DNA of 64,000 nucleotides from Stackebrandtia albiflava (GTDB lineage Bacteria; Actinomycetota; Actinomycetes; Mycobacteriales; Micromonosporaceae). The stretch spans positions 806,001-870,000 of the forward strand of contig NZ_VLLL01000006.1 in the NCBI RefSeq assembly GCF_007994225.1. The letters are read 5' to 3'. The notes under the pieces were generated by a model, which saw only the letters and a program-made list of their open reading frames with translations, was not told where the DNA came from and made no database searches. The translations under genes were made by a program, and so were the position numbers. Of the stretch, positions 7,261 through 15,561 are shown one piece after another (within the stretch, counting starts at the first letter, position 1; every line of letters begins with the position of its first letter).

Positions 7261-10200
7261 GTGATCCGCTGTGACATATATGATCTCCTCGTGACGACCG
7301 GGGTGGGTCTACTGGTGTTGGGGCCGGTGCGCGTCACCGTCGGCGGCCGCGCCCACCTGCCCCGTCCCACCCAGGCCGACCTGCTCGCGGCGCTGCTGCT
7401 GCACCGCGGCGGCCCCGTCTCCGCCGTCGAACTGTCCACCATGGTCTGGGGCGAGTACCGCCGTTCGGCACTCCATCCGGCGGTCTCCCGGCTGCGCGGA
7501 TGGCTGCGAGAGGTCACCGCCGGTGCCGCCACCGTTGTCAACACCGTCAACGAGTACCGGATCGCCACCCACGGGCACACCGACACCCGCCGGTTCGACG
7601 ACCACGCCGCCGCCGCGGCCACCGGAACCGACGCCCGACGGCTCACCGCCTGGACGGCGGCCCTGGAACTCTTCCGGGGCGTACCCGCCGAGGGCGCCCG
7701 CGACGCGGTGCGGGAACACTCCACCACCCGTGAGTGGTCGCTGCGGCGCGCCACGGCCGTCACCGAGGCCACCCGGCTGGCCCTGCGACTGGATCGCGCC
7801 GACACGCTGCTCGACGCCGTCGGCAAGGCGTCGGCGCAACACCCCGACAGCGAGTACGTGCAGGCGTCCTGGGCGTTGCTGCTGGCCGCCACCGGTCGGC
7901 GCCCGGAGGCGCTGGACCACCTGGAACGGTTCAGGAACCGGTTGTCGGAGCGGTTCGGCACCGATCCGGCCTCCGACTACTTCCACACCGCGCAACGCCG
8001 CATCCTGCGGCAACGACCCGCCGGCGTGCCGGCCGCCACGGAGCGGTCACGACCGCACGAGTGGTGGGGCGACCGCATCCCCTCACCCGACTGCGTCGGT
8101 CGCGACGCCGACCTGGACGAACTCGACACGCTGCTGACCCGGCACCGGATGGTCACCCTCGTCGGACCCGGCGGGATCGGCAAGTCCACCCTTGCCGGGC
8201 GCCTCGCCGAACGGCAACGCGGTCGCCGGGGAATCGTCGGGGTCGCCCTGCAGGCGGCCGACGGCGCCGAAGACGTCACGGCGGCACTCGCCGCCGCCTG
8301 CGGTGTCGCCGGGGAACCGTTGCGGGAGCGGGTGACCGCCGCGCTCGCGGACACCGACCGGCTCCTGCTGCTCGACGACTGCGACCGCAACGGCGAGGCG
8401 GTCGCGGACCTGGTCGGCCGGTTGCGGTACGCCGCACCGGCCCTGGGGATCCTCGCGACCTCCCGTTCACCGCTGGGCGTTCCGGGGGAACAGGTGTGGC
8501 GGGTCGCGCCGTTGCGGACACCCGACCCCGGGGACCTCCTGGGCGAGACCGGTTCGGCGGTCGAGTTGTTCCACCGGGTCGCCCGCCGCTTCGACCACCG
8601 GTTCCGGCCCGACCGGACGGAACGCGAGGCGATCGCGCGGCTGTGCCGCATGGTGGACGGGATGCCGCTGGCCATCGAGATCCTCGCCAGCCGCATGCAC
8701 ATCTACTCGGCGCACGAACTGCTGGAGAACCTGTCGTCGTACGGTGCCGCACTCGACCTGCCGCACCCGGCGATCGACCCCCGCCACCGGTCGATGGCGA
8801 CCACACTGGACTGGTGCGTCGACCGGGTGCCCGAGGCCGCGCGGCGGTTGCTGGCGACCGTGTCGATCCTGTCAGCGCCGTTCACCACCGACCTCGCCGC
8901 CGCCGTCGCCGGCGAACCCGTACACCACGCCGCGGCGCTCCTGGCGCAGCTCACCGACCACTCGCTGCTGCGCCCGGTCCGCGACGGCGGCCGTACGAGA
9001 TTCCTCGCGCTGGAGCCGATCCGGCAACACGCCCGCCGCATGCTCGACGACGACGCGGCACGGGCGGCGACACACCGGCTCGTCGCGCACTGGTTGCGGT
9101 TCGCGCGCCGCCTCGACGCCATCCCCCGCTACGCCGACCGGATCGCCTACGCCGCCCGGTACCGGCACGACGCGCCGCACCTGACACAGGCCGTGCAGGC
9201 GGGCGACGGCACCGGACATCCGCACGCGGGCGCCGAGATCCTCGCCCGCGGCTACGAATACTGGATGTGCGGCTACGACCTGCCCGGACGTGGCCCGGCC
9301 CTGCTGGAGGCGCAACTGGCCGGTGAGGTCCCGGACCGGGAACTGCACTGCCTGCTGCGGTACCGGGCCGGCCTCCAGGCGGCGCTGCGCCACGACTACA
9401 CCGCCGCGCAACACATCCTGGAGTCCACCGTGGATGAACTCGCCGCGCACCGGCCGAGGGAGCACCGGCAGGCCCTCCTGATACTCGCCACCTGCGCCAA
9501 CTCCAGGCTCGACACCGACGCCATGGAACGCGCCCAGGCCGCGATCCGCGTCATCGGCGACGACGTCTCCGACGGCGCCCCGTTCGTGGCGGCGTGCTGC
9601 GGAATGGCGACCGCCATCGCGTGGGGCCGCCACGACCTGGCGACCGCACTCGCCGACCGCCACGACACCCTGGCCGCTGCCGCCGGTCACCGGCCCTCCA
9701 ACACATACCTGGCGTTGCGCACCGAACTCGCGGTCGCGGCCGGTGACACCGACGCCGCCGCCCGCCACAGCGCCGCGCTACTGCGCCGACTCGGTCAACC
9801 CGGCTCGGTCGGCGACGCCGAACCGGTCTACTGCGCGGTCACCCGCACCCACCTGGCCCGGGGCGGTGCGGCCGCCGCCGCCCGCACCGCCCGGCGCGGC
9901 ATCGCCTACCTGGAGGGCCGCTGGTCGCAGGCGACGTCCCGCACCCTCACCCTGCGGGTGTTGTACGCGGAGGCGTTGCGCCGCACCGGGGACACCGCGG
10001 GCGCGCTCGCGCAACTGCGGTACGTGCTCGACCACGCCGACGGATTCACCCGGGTGGCCGTCACCGCCGTCCCGGCCGTCGCCGCGGTCACCGGGGACAC
10101 CACCCTGGCCGGCGAATGGGAACGGTTCCGGTCCACGCGCGGCCTTCCGGTCCCGCCCGCACTCGTCGACGCCCTCACCGGTCTTCGGCCCGAACCGCGC

Positions 10201-10266
10201 GCCGCCGGGGAGACGTCGCCCGAGACGCTCGTCGCCCGTGCCCGCGAGGCGTTGCGGCATCGGTGA
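7261..10266 (+). CDS. AfsR/SARP-type regulator (SARP-BTAD-NB-ARC-TPR)
   Basis: A regulator of about 1000 residues with the full AfsR-like architecture. It has an OmpR-type winged-helix DNA-binding domain (residues about 15-95, beginning LLVLGPVRVTVGG), a BTAD helical domain (about 100-245), and an NB-ARC ATPase with Walker A GPGGIGKST near residue 302 and Walker B LLLLDDCD. A long C-terminal helical/TPR-like region follows. SARPs bind direct heptamer repeats of 11-bp period. Such a repeat starts at the very end of this gene (10264-10292), upstream of the ESX-like cluster, which is therefore a natural target. No clear ribosome site precedes the GTG at 7261. The GTG at 7291 is an alternative start nearer to the conserved domain. 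Confidence 0.9.
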   Translation: MIRCDIYDLLVTTGVGLLVLGPVRVTVGGRAHLPRPTQADLLAALLLHRGGPVSAVELSTMVWGEYRRSALHPAVSRLRGWLREVTAGAATVVNTVNEYRIATHGHTDTRRFDDHAAAAATGTDARRLTAWTAALELFRGVPAEGARDAVREHSTTREWSLRRATAVTEATRLALRLDRADTLLDAVGKASAQHPDSEYVQASWALLLAATGRRPEALDHLERFRNRLSERFGTDPASDYFHTAQRRILRQRPAGVPAATERSRPHEWWGDRIPSPDCVGRDADLDELDTLLTRHRMVTLVGPGGIGKSTLAGRLAERQRGRRGIVGVALQAADGAEDVTAALAAACGVAGEPLRERVTAALADTDRLLLLDDCDRNGEAVADLVGRLRYAAPALGILATSRSPLGVPGEQVWRVAPLRTPDPGDLLGETGSAVELFHRVARRFDHRFRPDRTEREAIARLCRMVDGMPLAIEILASRMHIYSAHELLENLSSYGAALDLPHPAIDPRHRSMATTLDWCVDRVPEAARRLLATVSILSAPFTTDLAAAVAGEPVHHAAALLAQLTDHSLLRPVRDGGRTRFLALEPIRQHARRMLDDDAARAATHRLVAHWLRFARRLDAIPRYADRIAYAARYRHDAPHLTQAVQAGDGTGHPHAGAEILARGYEYWMCGYDLPGRGPALLEAQLAGEVPDRELHCLLRYRAGLQAALRHDYTAAQHILESTVDELAAHRPREHRQALLILATCANSRLDTDAMERAQAAIRVIGDDVSDGAPFVAACCGMATAIAWGRHDLATALADRHDTLAAAAGHRPSNTYLALRTELAVAAGDTDAAARHSAALLRRLGQPGSVGDAEPVYCAVTRTHLARGGAAAAARTARRGIAYLEGRWSQATSRTLTLRVLYAEALRRTGDTAGALAQLRYVLDHADGFTRVAVTAVPAVAAVTGDTTLAGEWERFRSTRGLPVPPALVDALTGLRPEPRAAGETSPETLVARAREALRHR

Positions 10267-10292
10267 TTGCCGCTCGCTTGCCAACCGCTTGC
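10264..10292 (+). promoter_or_regulatory. SARP-type direct heptamer repeats upstream of ESX-like cluster 1
   Basis: CGCTTGC occurs at 10275-10281 and again at 10286-10292, exactly 11 bp apart. A weaker copy, TGATTGC (5 of 7), sits another 11 bp upstream at 10264-10270. Heptamers spaced by one helical turn are the known binding architecture of SARP activators. The upstream gene encodes a SARP and the downstream gene starts at 10404. Binding is inferred. The distance to the first gene is larger than in the best-studied SARP promoters. Confidence 0.55.
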
Positions 10293-10354
10293 ACACGACA
10301 CGCCGGCACCCGGAATGCCCGATAAGTACGTTCCGGTGTCGCCGCCGGACCCGC

Positions 10355-10373
10355 TCCGACTCCTAGAGTCGGA
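10355..10373 (+). promoter_or_regulatory. Inverted repeat over a TAGAGT -10-like element
   Basis: Arms TCCGACTC and GAGTCGGA (8 of 8) surround a 3-bp centre. The right half contains TAGAGT (10364-10369), a reasonable actinomycete -10 box, 35 bp before the ATG at 10404. No good -35 is visible, which would fit activator-dependent transcription. It could be an operator overlapping the promoter of the ESX-like cluster. Confidence 0.4.
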
Positions 10374-10403
10374 CTCACCGAACCGCGCACGAGAGGTGAC
10401 GAC

Positions 10404-10793
10404 ATGAGCGAGAAGCCGCTGATCGTCGACAAGGGCGGGCTCGCCGAGATCGCACAGGGCTGCCTGGCCATCGCCGACAAGCTGCACGAGGCACGGTCCG
10501 TCCACGGCGGCAGGTACCTCGGGCAGACCTGGCGGACCGACACCGGACCGTCCACCGAGCCGGCCGAGCAGCTCCTCGGCACCGCCGAATACCCGCATTC
10601 GGGGCGGCTCGCCGGGCAACGCCTCGCCGAGCACATCAGCCGGGGCGAGGCCGCGATGACCGCCGCCTCGGAGACGCTGCAGGCACTGGCGGCCGCGGTC
10701 CTGGAGGTCAAGGCCGACTTCGAAGCGGAGGACCTCGCCGAGCGCATGTCCACTCTGGCCGAGGAACTGCGGATCCCGGGGGTGCCGAAGTGA
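10404..10793 (+). CDS. ESX-like small helical protein
   Basis: A 129-residue, Ala/Glu-rich, all-helical protein without signal peptide or membrane segment. It opens MSEKPLIVDKGGLAEIA and ends in a long amphipathic helix (residues about 75-125). Size, helicity and position as first gene of the cluster match WXG100-like/ESX proteins, although a canonical W-x-G turn is not present (the closest is TWRTDTG near residue 52). A good GAGAGGTGA ribosome site precedes the ATG. Its stop overlaps the next start by 4 bp, so it is probably a partner or co-substrate of the proline-rich protein encoded next. Its shape resembles the 144-residue protein at 26372-26806. Confidence 0.65.
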   Translation: MSEKPLIVDKGGLAEIAQGCLAIADKLHEARSVHGGRYLGQTWRTDTGPSTEPAEQLLGTAEYPHSGRLAGQRLAEHISRGEAAMTAASETLQALAAAVLEVKADFEAEDLAERMSTLAEELRIPGVPK

Positions 10794-12502
10794 ACCAGTT
10801 CGAAGGGCTGACCGCCGAACAACTCATCGCCATCGCCGCACCCGACCACGCCAACCTGAAACCGATGCGCACCCAGGCGATGGCCGCGCGCAGGTACGCA
10901 ATCGAGCTCGACGAGGCGATCACACTACTGGCCGGCCTGGCCGACCAGGCCACCACCCGGTTGAGCGGCCGGTTCGCGGAGTCCTTCACCACCACGCTCA
11001 CCGACCTCTCCGCCGCGCTGGCCGAACACCGCCAGACGGTGAAGAACCACTCGTACGCCGTCGACGCCATCGCGGACGAGGCCGAAGCCGTCTACACCGA
11101 CCTGAAACGCTACGAAGCCGACCGGGAACGGCACCGCCAGGAGCACGCGGCGCTGTCACCGACGGAGGCGGCACTGGTCGACGAGATGGAGAACGAACTC
11201 GCCCGGCAACGGATGCAGGACGCCTCCGACTTCTACCTGGAACGGGTCGAACTACTCGAACCGCAGGACACCGGCCCCGCACTGCAGTCGACCGCCGCCC
11301 CGGCCGCCCCGGCGCCGGCCCCGGCGGCGGCGACACCCACGCCGCCCGGCGGCGGCACCGCCCCGGGACCGGTGCTCCCGCCGTCGCCAACCACCGGCGC
11401 ACCCACCGCCAACCAGCCGGCGACGACCTCGCCGCGCCCGATGACACCCAGCCCGCCCCGGCCCACACCCGGACTGACCGGCCCGCGTCCTCCCCTCGGC
11501 GCACCGGCCCCGGCCAGGACTGTCCCGCCGGTCGTCGGCAGGCGCTCCACCGCGCCGTCGTCCAAGCCCGCCGCGATCCGCGCGGTGCGCGCGATTCCGC
11601 CACCCGTCATCGGGCGACGCCCCACACCGGCGCCGGAACGGCGACCGGACTGGCGACCCACCACCAGAGGGCCGCGCGGGTACACCGAATCCGTACTCGG
11701 CCGGTCACGCGGCGGCGGCCTGACCACGACCCCGTTCAGCCGCACACCTGTTCCCCGCACCGGTGACGGCCTGAACCGGCCCGTCATCGGCGCCACCCGC
11801 GCCGCACCGGAACCCCGCACCGCAGCGCCGTCCTCGCCGGAACCCCGCACCGACGACATGTGGGCGGTCGGCACCACCACCGTCGCGGCGGTCATCGGCG
11901 GCCGGAACACCACCGGCCCCGCCCTGCACCACCCCGGCCCGGTCGCGTTGACCGGCGGATCCGGGCGCGAACTACCCACCGCCGCCCGGCGACCTGCCCC
12001 GGCCGCACCGGCCGGTGGGCTGCTCGACCGGATCCGCCGGGTCCAGGTCCGCACCGTCACCCGGGACCGGCGCGTGGCCGCCCGGCTCGGCGGCACCGGC
12101 GACCTCACCTTCGACCTCGGCAGGGTCGGCACCGACATGGGCGCGCTCGCCCGAGCGGTGCGGGCCGCGATGGTGGCCGCGCTGCGGGGCCGTGACGTCG
12201 CCACCGCCCGCATCGTCGGCGAACCGGTCGAGGCCGCGCCCGGCCGGGCCGACCCGCTGGACTCGGTGGAGGTCGAGGCCCGGTCCCGCCTGGGATACGT
12301 CCGGATCCGGTGGCATGGCCGCGACGACGTCACCGTCGACATCGACCCGCGCGCCCGTGGCCGCCTCACCGACGACCAACTGGCGTCCGAGGTCAACGAC
12401 GCCGCCGCGTCGGTACTCCGCCGCCACCGCGAACATCTCGCCGACGTCAACCGCCGCCTCGCCGCGGCACACACCACGGACGGAACCGGAGCCACGACAT
12501 GA
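10790..12502 (+). CDS. ESX-like N-terminus, proline-rich linker, YbaB/EbfC-like C-terminus
   Basis: A 570-residue protein in three parts. Residues 1-160 are a helical, coiled-coil-rich ESX-like domain opening MNQFEGLTAEQLIAIAAPD. Residues about 165-400 are a Pro/Thr/Arg-rich low-complexity linker holding repeated P-V-[IV]-G-x-R motifs (for example PPVVGRRST, PPVIGRRPTP, PVIGATRAAP, AVIGGRNTTG). Residues about 415-560 look like a YbaB/EbfC fold, with two beta strands (VEVEARSRLGYVRIRWHG, DDVTVDIDP) and a terminal long helix ADVNRRLAAAH. GTG start, coupled to the gene before and overlapping the next by 4 bp. YbaB-like domains near WXG100 genes are seen widely in actinomycetes, but their role there is not established. 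A paralogue lies at 24952-26409. Confidence 0.7.
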   Translation: MNQFEGLTAEQLIAIAAPDHANLKPMRTQAMAARRYAIELDEAITLLAGLADQATTRLSGRFAESFTTTLTDLSAALAEHRQTVKNHSYAVDAIADEAEAVYTDLKRYEADRERHRQEHAALSPTEAALVDEMENELARQRMQDASDFYLERVELLEPQDTGPALQSTAAPAAPAPAPAAATPTPPGGGTAPGPVLPPSPTTGAPTANQPATTSPRPMTPSPPRPTPGLTGPRPPLGAPAPARTVPPVVGRRSTAPSSKPAAIRAVRAIPPPVIGRRPTPAPERRPDWRPTTRGPRGYTESVLGRSRGGGLTTTPFSRTPVPRTGDGLNRPVIGATRAAPEPRTAAPSSPEPRTDDMWAVGTTTVAAVIGGRNTTGPALHHPGPVALTGGSGRELPTAARRPAPAAPAGGLLDRIRRVQVRTVTRDRRVAARLGGTGDLTFDLGRVGTDMGALARAVRAAMVAALRGRDVATARIVGEPVEAAPGRADPLDSVEVEARSRLGYVRIRWHGRDDVTVDIDPRARGRLTDDQLASEVNDAAASVLRRHREHLADVNRRLAAAHTTDGTGATT

Positions 12503-12810
12503 CCGACGAACTGCGGGCCAACCCGGAAAGCCTCGCCGCACTGGCACAGGCGACGCTGTCGGTGTCGGCCGGGGTACGCAAGGGGGGCGACTCGGTGCGC
12601 GGCATCTCGCTGCCCGCATCGGCCTTCGGGAACCTCACGGCGGCGGCGAAACTCGCCGACGGACACCGTGACGCGCAAGGGGACGCCGTGCGGGCCGTGA
12701 GCGACGTCGCCGACCGCGTGGCCGACTCCGCCGGTGCCGTCCTGACCACCGCGTTCGTGTACCAGACCACTGACGTCGACAACGGTGCCGACATCTCGGC
12801 GACACAGTAG
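12499..12810 (+). CDS. ESX/WXG100-like small protein
   Basis: A 103-residue Ala-rich helical protein (MTDELRANPESLAALAQATL...) with two predicted helices separated near residues 35-45 and no signal sequence. This length and two-helix layout are those of WXG100/ESX proteins, though no W-x-G is seen. The ATG overlaps the preceding stop by 4 bp (ATGA). It directly precedes the WXG-RTX-metalloprotease gene, so it may act as the partner or chaperone with which that effector is exported. The function is inferred from context. Confidence 0.7.
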   Translation: MTDELRANPESLAALAQATLSVSAGVRKGGDSVRGISLPASAFGNLTAAAKLADGHRDAQGDAVRAVSDVADRVADSAGAVLTTAFVYQTTDVDNGADISATQ

Positions 12811-12820
12811 GGGAGAAGTG

Positions 12821-14599
12821 ATGCCACAACCCACGATCACCGTCGCCGCCGACGTGTTCGACCTCGACGCCGACCCCGCCGCGATCGAGTCGGCGGCGGA
12901 CGCGTGGCGGGCGGCCGGCCCGAAGGCGGCGACCGCCGCCGCCTCGCTTCGAAGTGCCGCGAACAACGCCTATGACGACCCGTGGACCGGTGCGGCCCGC
13001 GATTCACACGAGGGCTTCGTCGGCAGGGTCTGCGCCGGTCTCGCCGAGTTCCCCGGCAACTGCGACACCGTCGCCGCCGCGTTGACCGAGGCCGCCGCCG
13101 TACTGCGCGACGGACAACGCGCCCTCACGGCGTTGAAGCAGGAGATCACGGCGATCGCGCCGATGGTCGGGGGTGGCTTCCAACCCGCCGATGCCGCTGG
13201 TACGGCGCTCGTGAAGGACAAGATCGAGGAGGCCAGGAAGGTCCGGGAGGGCGTCGAGACCGCGTTGAGCGGGATGATAATTGGGAAGGGCGTCGACTGG
13301 GCGACCCTCTCCGCCAGCATCGGCACCTTCCAAGGTCCGAAGGGCACCGGCGAGGTCGGCCTCATCGGCCTGCCAGACGGTGGCGTCGTCGTCAACGTCA
13401 ATGGTCCGGTGGCCCTCAGGCGCAACGAACACGGCGACACCGTCGTCGAGGTGCAGGGCGAGCTGATCGCCGTTCCCCAGGGCTCCTCCATCTTGCTCAA
13501 CGGTGGAGGCGGCGCAGACCGGATCACCATCGCCGACGGCGTCGTGCCGGTGACCGTACTGGGCAACGACGGAGACGACGAGATCCACGGTGGCAGCGGT
13601 GAGGATGTCGTGTACGGCGGCGCGGGCGACGACGAGTTGTACGGCGGCAAGGGACGCGACCACGTCTACGGCGGTGACGGCCGCGACTACATCGACGGCC
13701 AGGACGGCCACGACGTCCTCTCCGGAGGCAAGGGCGACGACGTGGTCTACGGCCTCGACGGTAACGACCGGATCGACGGCGGGGACGGCCGGGACTACCT
13801 GGAGGGCGCGGCGGGCGACGACTCACTCGACGGCGGCGACGGGAAGGACGTCGTCTCCGGAGGACGCGGCGACGACCACGTCCGGGGCGGCGACGGCGAC
13901 GACGTGCTCTACACCGGACACGGCCGTGACCGGGTCGACGGCGGCCACGGCCACGACACCGCGCACTACCAGAAGGGCCAGGACACCGTCTCCGCCGAGA
14001 CCCGCAAGCACGTCACGTTCGCCGACCACTCGTTCGTCACGTTCGCGGACGGTACGTCCGAGGAGTTCGAGGACCGGATCGAAGCCGACCTGGACATGCT
14101 CGCCGGGTCCACGACCGGTTCCACCATGTTGAACGAGCTGAAGGGCCTCACTCCCGGTCATGAGATGCGCATCGGCGAGTTCGACCGGGACAACGGCACC
14201 GCACGCTGGTACAACGGCCAGGCGGGCGACGCCCCCGGTCCCCACATCGAGATCAATCCGGAGTACCAGGGCGGCCAGCAGGACCGCAAGCCGCCGGTCG
14301 CGGTGCTCTACCACGAGATGGCACACGGCTACGGCTACCTGAGCGGCGAGATGGACCGCGATCCGCACGTCGACCCCGAGGACCCCGATCTCAAGTTCGA
14401 CGAGAAATCCGGGAAGTGGGTCCCCGTGCCGAATCACGAACGGCAGGCTGTCGGGCTGCCCATCGACCACGACTCCGACTCCACCACCACGTACGAGATC
14501 GACCCGCGGCATCGGTTCGCGCTCACCGAGAACGCCCTCCGGCAGGAGATGGGACTGGGGCCGCGCGAGCACTACGGCCGGGACAGGCCGCCCCGGTGA
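12821..14599 (+). CDS. Putative ESX effector: WXG-like domain, RTX repeats, M91-like metalloprotease
   Basis: A 592-residue protein with a toxin-like layout. Residues 1-150 are an ESX-like helical hairpin with a W-T-G turn at residues 55-57. Residues about 225-395 carry at least eight RTX (hemolysin-type Ca2+-binding) nonapeptides of the form GGxGxDxxx, such as GGAGDDELY and GGDGRDYID. The C-terminus has the zinc motif HEMAH (H498, E499, H502), then NHERQAVGLP with E540 as probable third ligand, and ENALRQEMGLGPREHY. This pattern matches the M91 (NleD-like) peptidase family. The ATG is preceded by a GGGGAGAAG ribosome site, 8 bp or so away. I infer a calcium-stabilised secreted protease delivered by type VII secretion. 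Target is unknown. Confidence 0.8.
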   Translation: MPQPTITVAADVFDLDADPAAIESAADAWRAAGPKAATAAASLRSAANNAYDDPWTGAARDSHEGFVGRVCAGLAEFPGNCDTVAAALTEAAAVLRDGQRALTALKQEITAIAPMVGGGFQPADAAGTALVKDKIEEARKVREGVETALSGMIIGKGVDWATLSASIGTFQGPKGTGEVGLIGLPDGGVVVNVNGPVALRRNEHGDTVVEVQGELIAVPQGSSILLNGGGGADRITIADGVVPVTVLGNDGDDEIHGGSGEDVVYGGAGDDELYGGKGRDHVYGGDGRDYIDGQDGHDVLSGGKGDDVVYGLDGNDRIDGGDGRDYLEGAAGDDSLDGGDGKDVVSGGRGDDHVRGGDGDDVLYTGHGRDRVDGGHGHDTAHYQKGQDTVSAETRKHVTFADHSFVTFADGTSEEFEDRIEADLDMLAGSTTGSTMLNELKGLTPGHEMRIGEFDRDNGTARWYNGQAGDAPGPHIEINPEYQGGQQDRKPPVAVLYHEMAHGYGYLSGEMDRDPHVDPEDPDLKFDEKSGKWVPVPNHERQAVGLPIDHDSDSTTTYEIDPRHRFALTENALRQEMGLGPREHYGRDRPPR

Positions 14600-14606
14600 G
14601 CGCGTC

Positions 14607-14942
14607 ATGACCGAACCGCATCGCACCGACGTCGAGGGAGTGCCGGTGACTTCGAGCCAGGTTTCGCGGGAGCACGTACGGCGGCTTGCCGACGAGGCCG
14701 ACCGCGTCGCCGAGCAGGTGCGGGACGCCGACCGGCCCAGGACCGGCGAACCGTTGCCGCCGGGTTGGCTGTTTTCGGCGGCGCTCCCCGAGGTGGAGGC
14801 GGGCTGGCACCTGGCGACCGAACGCTGCGCCGAGACCTGGAACGAGTTCGCCGGACTGCTGGACACCGCCGCCGACGAACCCGCCACCGTGGACGCCGAG
14901 ACCGCCGCCGTCATCGACTCACTGTTGAGGGGCCGTCCTTGA
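14607..14942 (+). CDS. Small acidic protein following the metalloprotease (possible immunity or accessory protein)
   Basis: A 111-residue acidic, helical protein with the conserved-looking segment PLPPGWLFSAALPEVEAGWHLATERCAETW. No signal peptide and no family recognised. It starts 7 bp after the metalloprotease stop in the same operon. That position is where an immunity protein or dedicated chaperone would be expected if the upstream product is a toxin. A GTG at 14643 is an alternative start. The assignment is positional only. Confidence 0.55.
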   Translation: MTEPHRTDVEGVPVTSSQVSREHVRRLADEADRVAEQVRDADRPRTGEPLPPGWLFSAALPEVEAGWHLATERCAETWNEFAGLLDTAADEPATVDAETAAVIDSLLRGRP

Positions 14943-14974
14943 ACCCGCCGTCCCGTCGCTGAGACGACGACACG

Positions 14975-15502
14975 ATGGACTACGTAGGACTCCGGGACAC
15001 CGACCCGGCGACACTGGAACCGGTCGTCGCGCACTGGCGGGGCACCGCCGCGCGGCTCCGGCACGCCGAGGACCGGGCCGCCGCCGTCGCCGAGGCGATG
15101 GCCTCGGGAGACTGGCACGGACCCGGTCACGACGCCGCCACCACCGCGCTTGGCCGTCACCTCGCCGTGCTCACGACCCGGCGCGCCGAGGCCGACGCGA
15201 TGGCCGACACCGCCGACCTCCTGCGGCGGCGGCTACGGGATGCGGTCCGGGAACTGGACGCGGTACTGGCGGAGATCGGCGCAGCCGACGACCTCACCGT
15301 GGACGACTCCGGCACGGTCCGTCCCCGCGACACCGACGCGCTCGCCGGACTGCTGCCACCGGAACGGTTCGCGGCGTGGCGACGGGAGACCGAGACGGCC
15401 GCCGCCGCGTGGACCGGCCGGATCGCCGAGGTCGTGGCGCGCGCCGACGCGGCGGACCGGGAGGCCGTCGCGGCCCTGCGGTCGGTGACCGGCGTGCCGT
15501 GA
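14975..15502 (+). CDS. WXG100-related helical protein
   Basis: A 175-residue, almost entirely helical protein. It has a W-H-G turn at residues 47-49 (SGDWHGPGHDAA), flanked by long Ala/Arg/Glu helices as in WXG100 proteins. A second helical hairpin (residues about 90-170) makes it longer than a canonical ESX protein. It is the last gene of the ESX-like cluster, 32 bp after the small acidic protein. It is likely secreted or a binding partner for the cluster's substrates. No enzymatic motif is seen. Confidence 0.65.
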   Translation: MDYVGLRDTDPATLEPVVAHWRGTAARLRHAEDRAAAVAEAMASGDWHGPGHDAATTALGRHLAVLTTRRAEADAMADTADLLRRRLRDAVRELDAVLAEIGAADDLTVDDSGTVRPRDTDALAGLLPPERFAAWRRETETAAAAWTGRIAEVVARADAADREAVAALRSVTGVP

Positions 15503-15561
15503 CCGGGCCGGCGGCCACCGTCACCCCGCCGGGGATGCGGGGGTTCCATACGATCGCCGTC

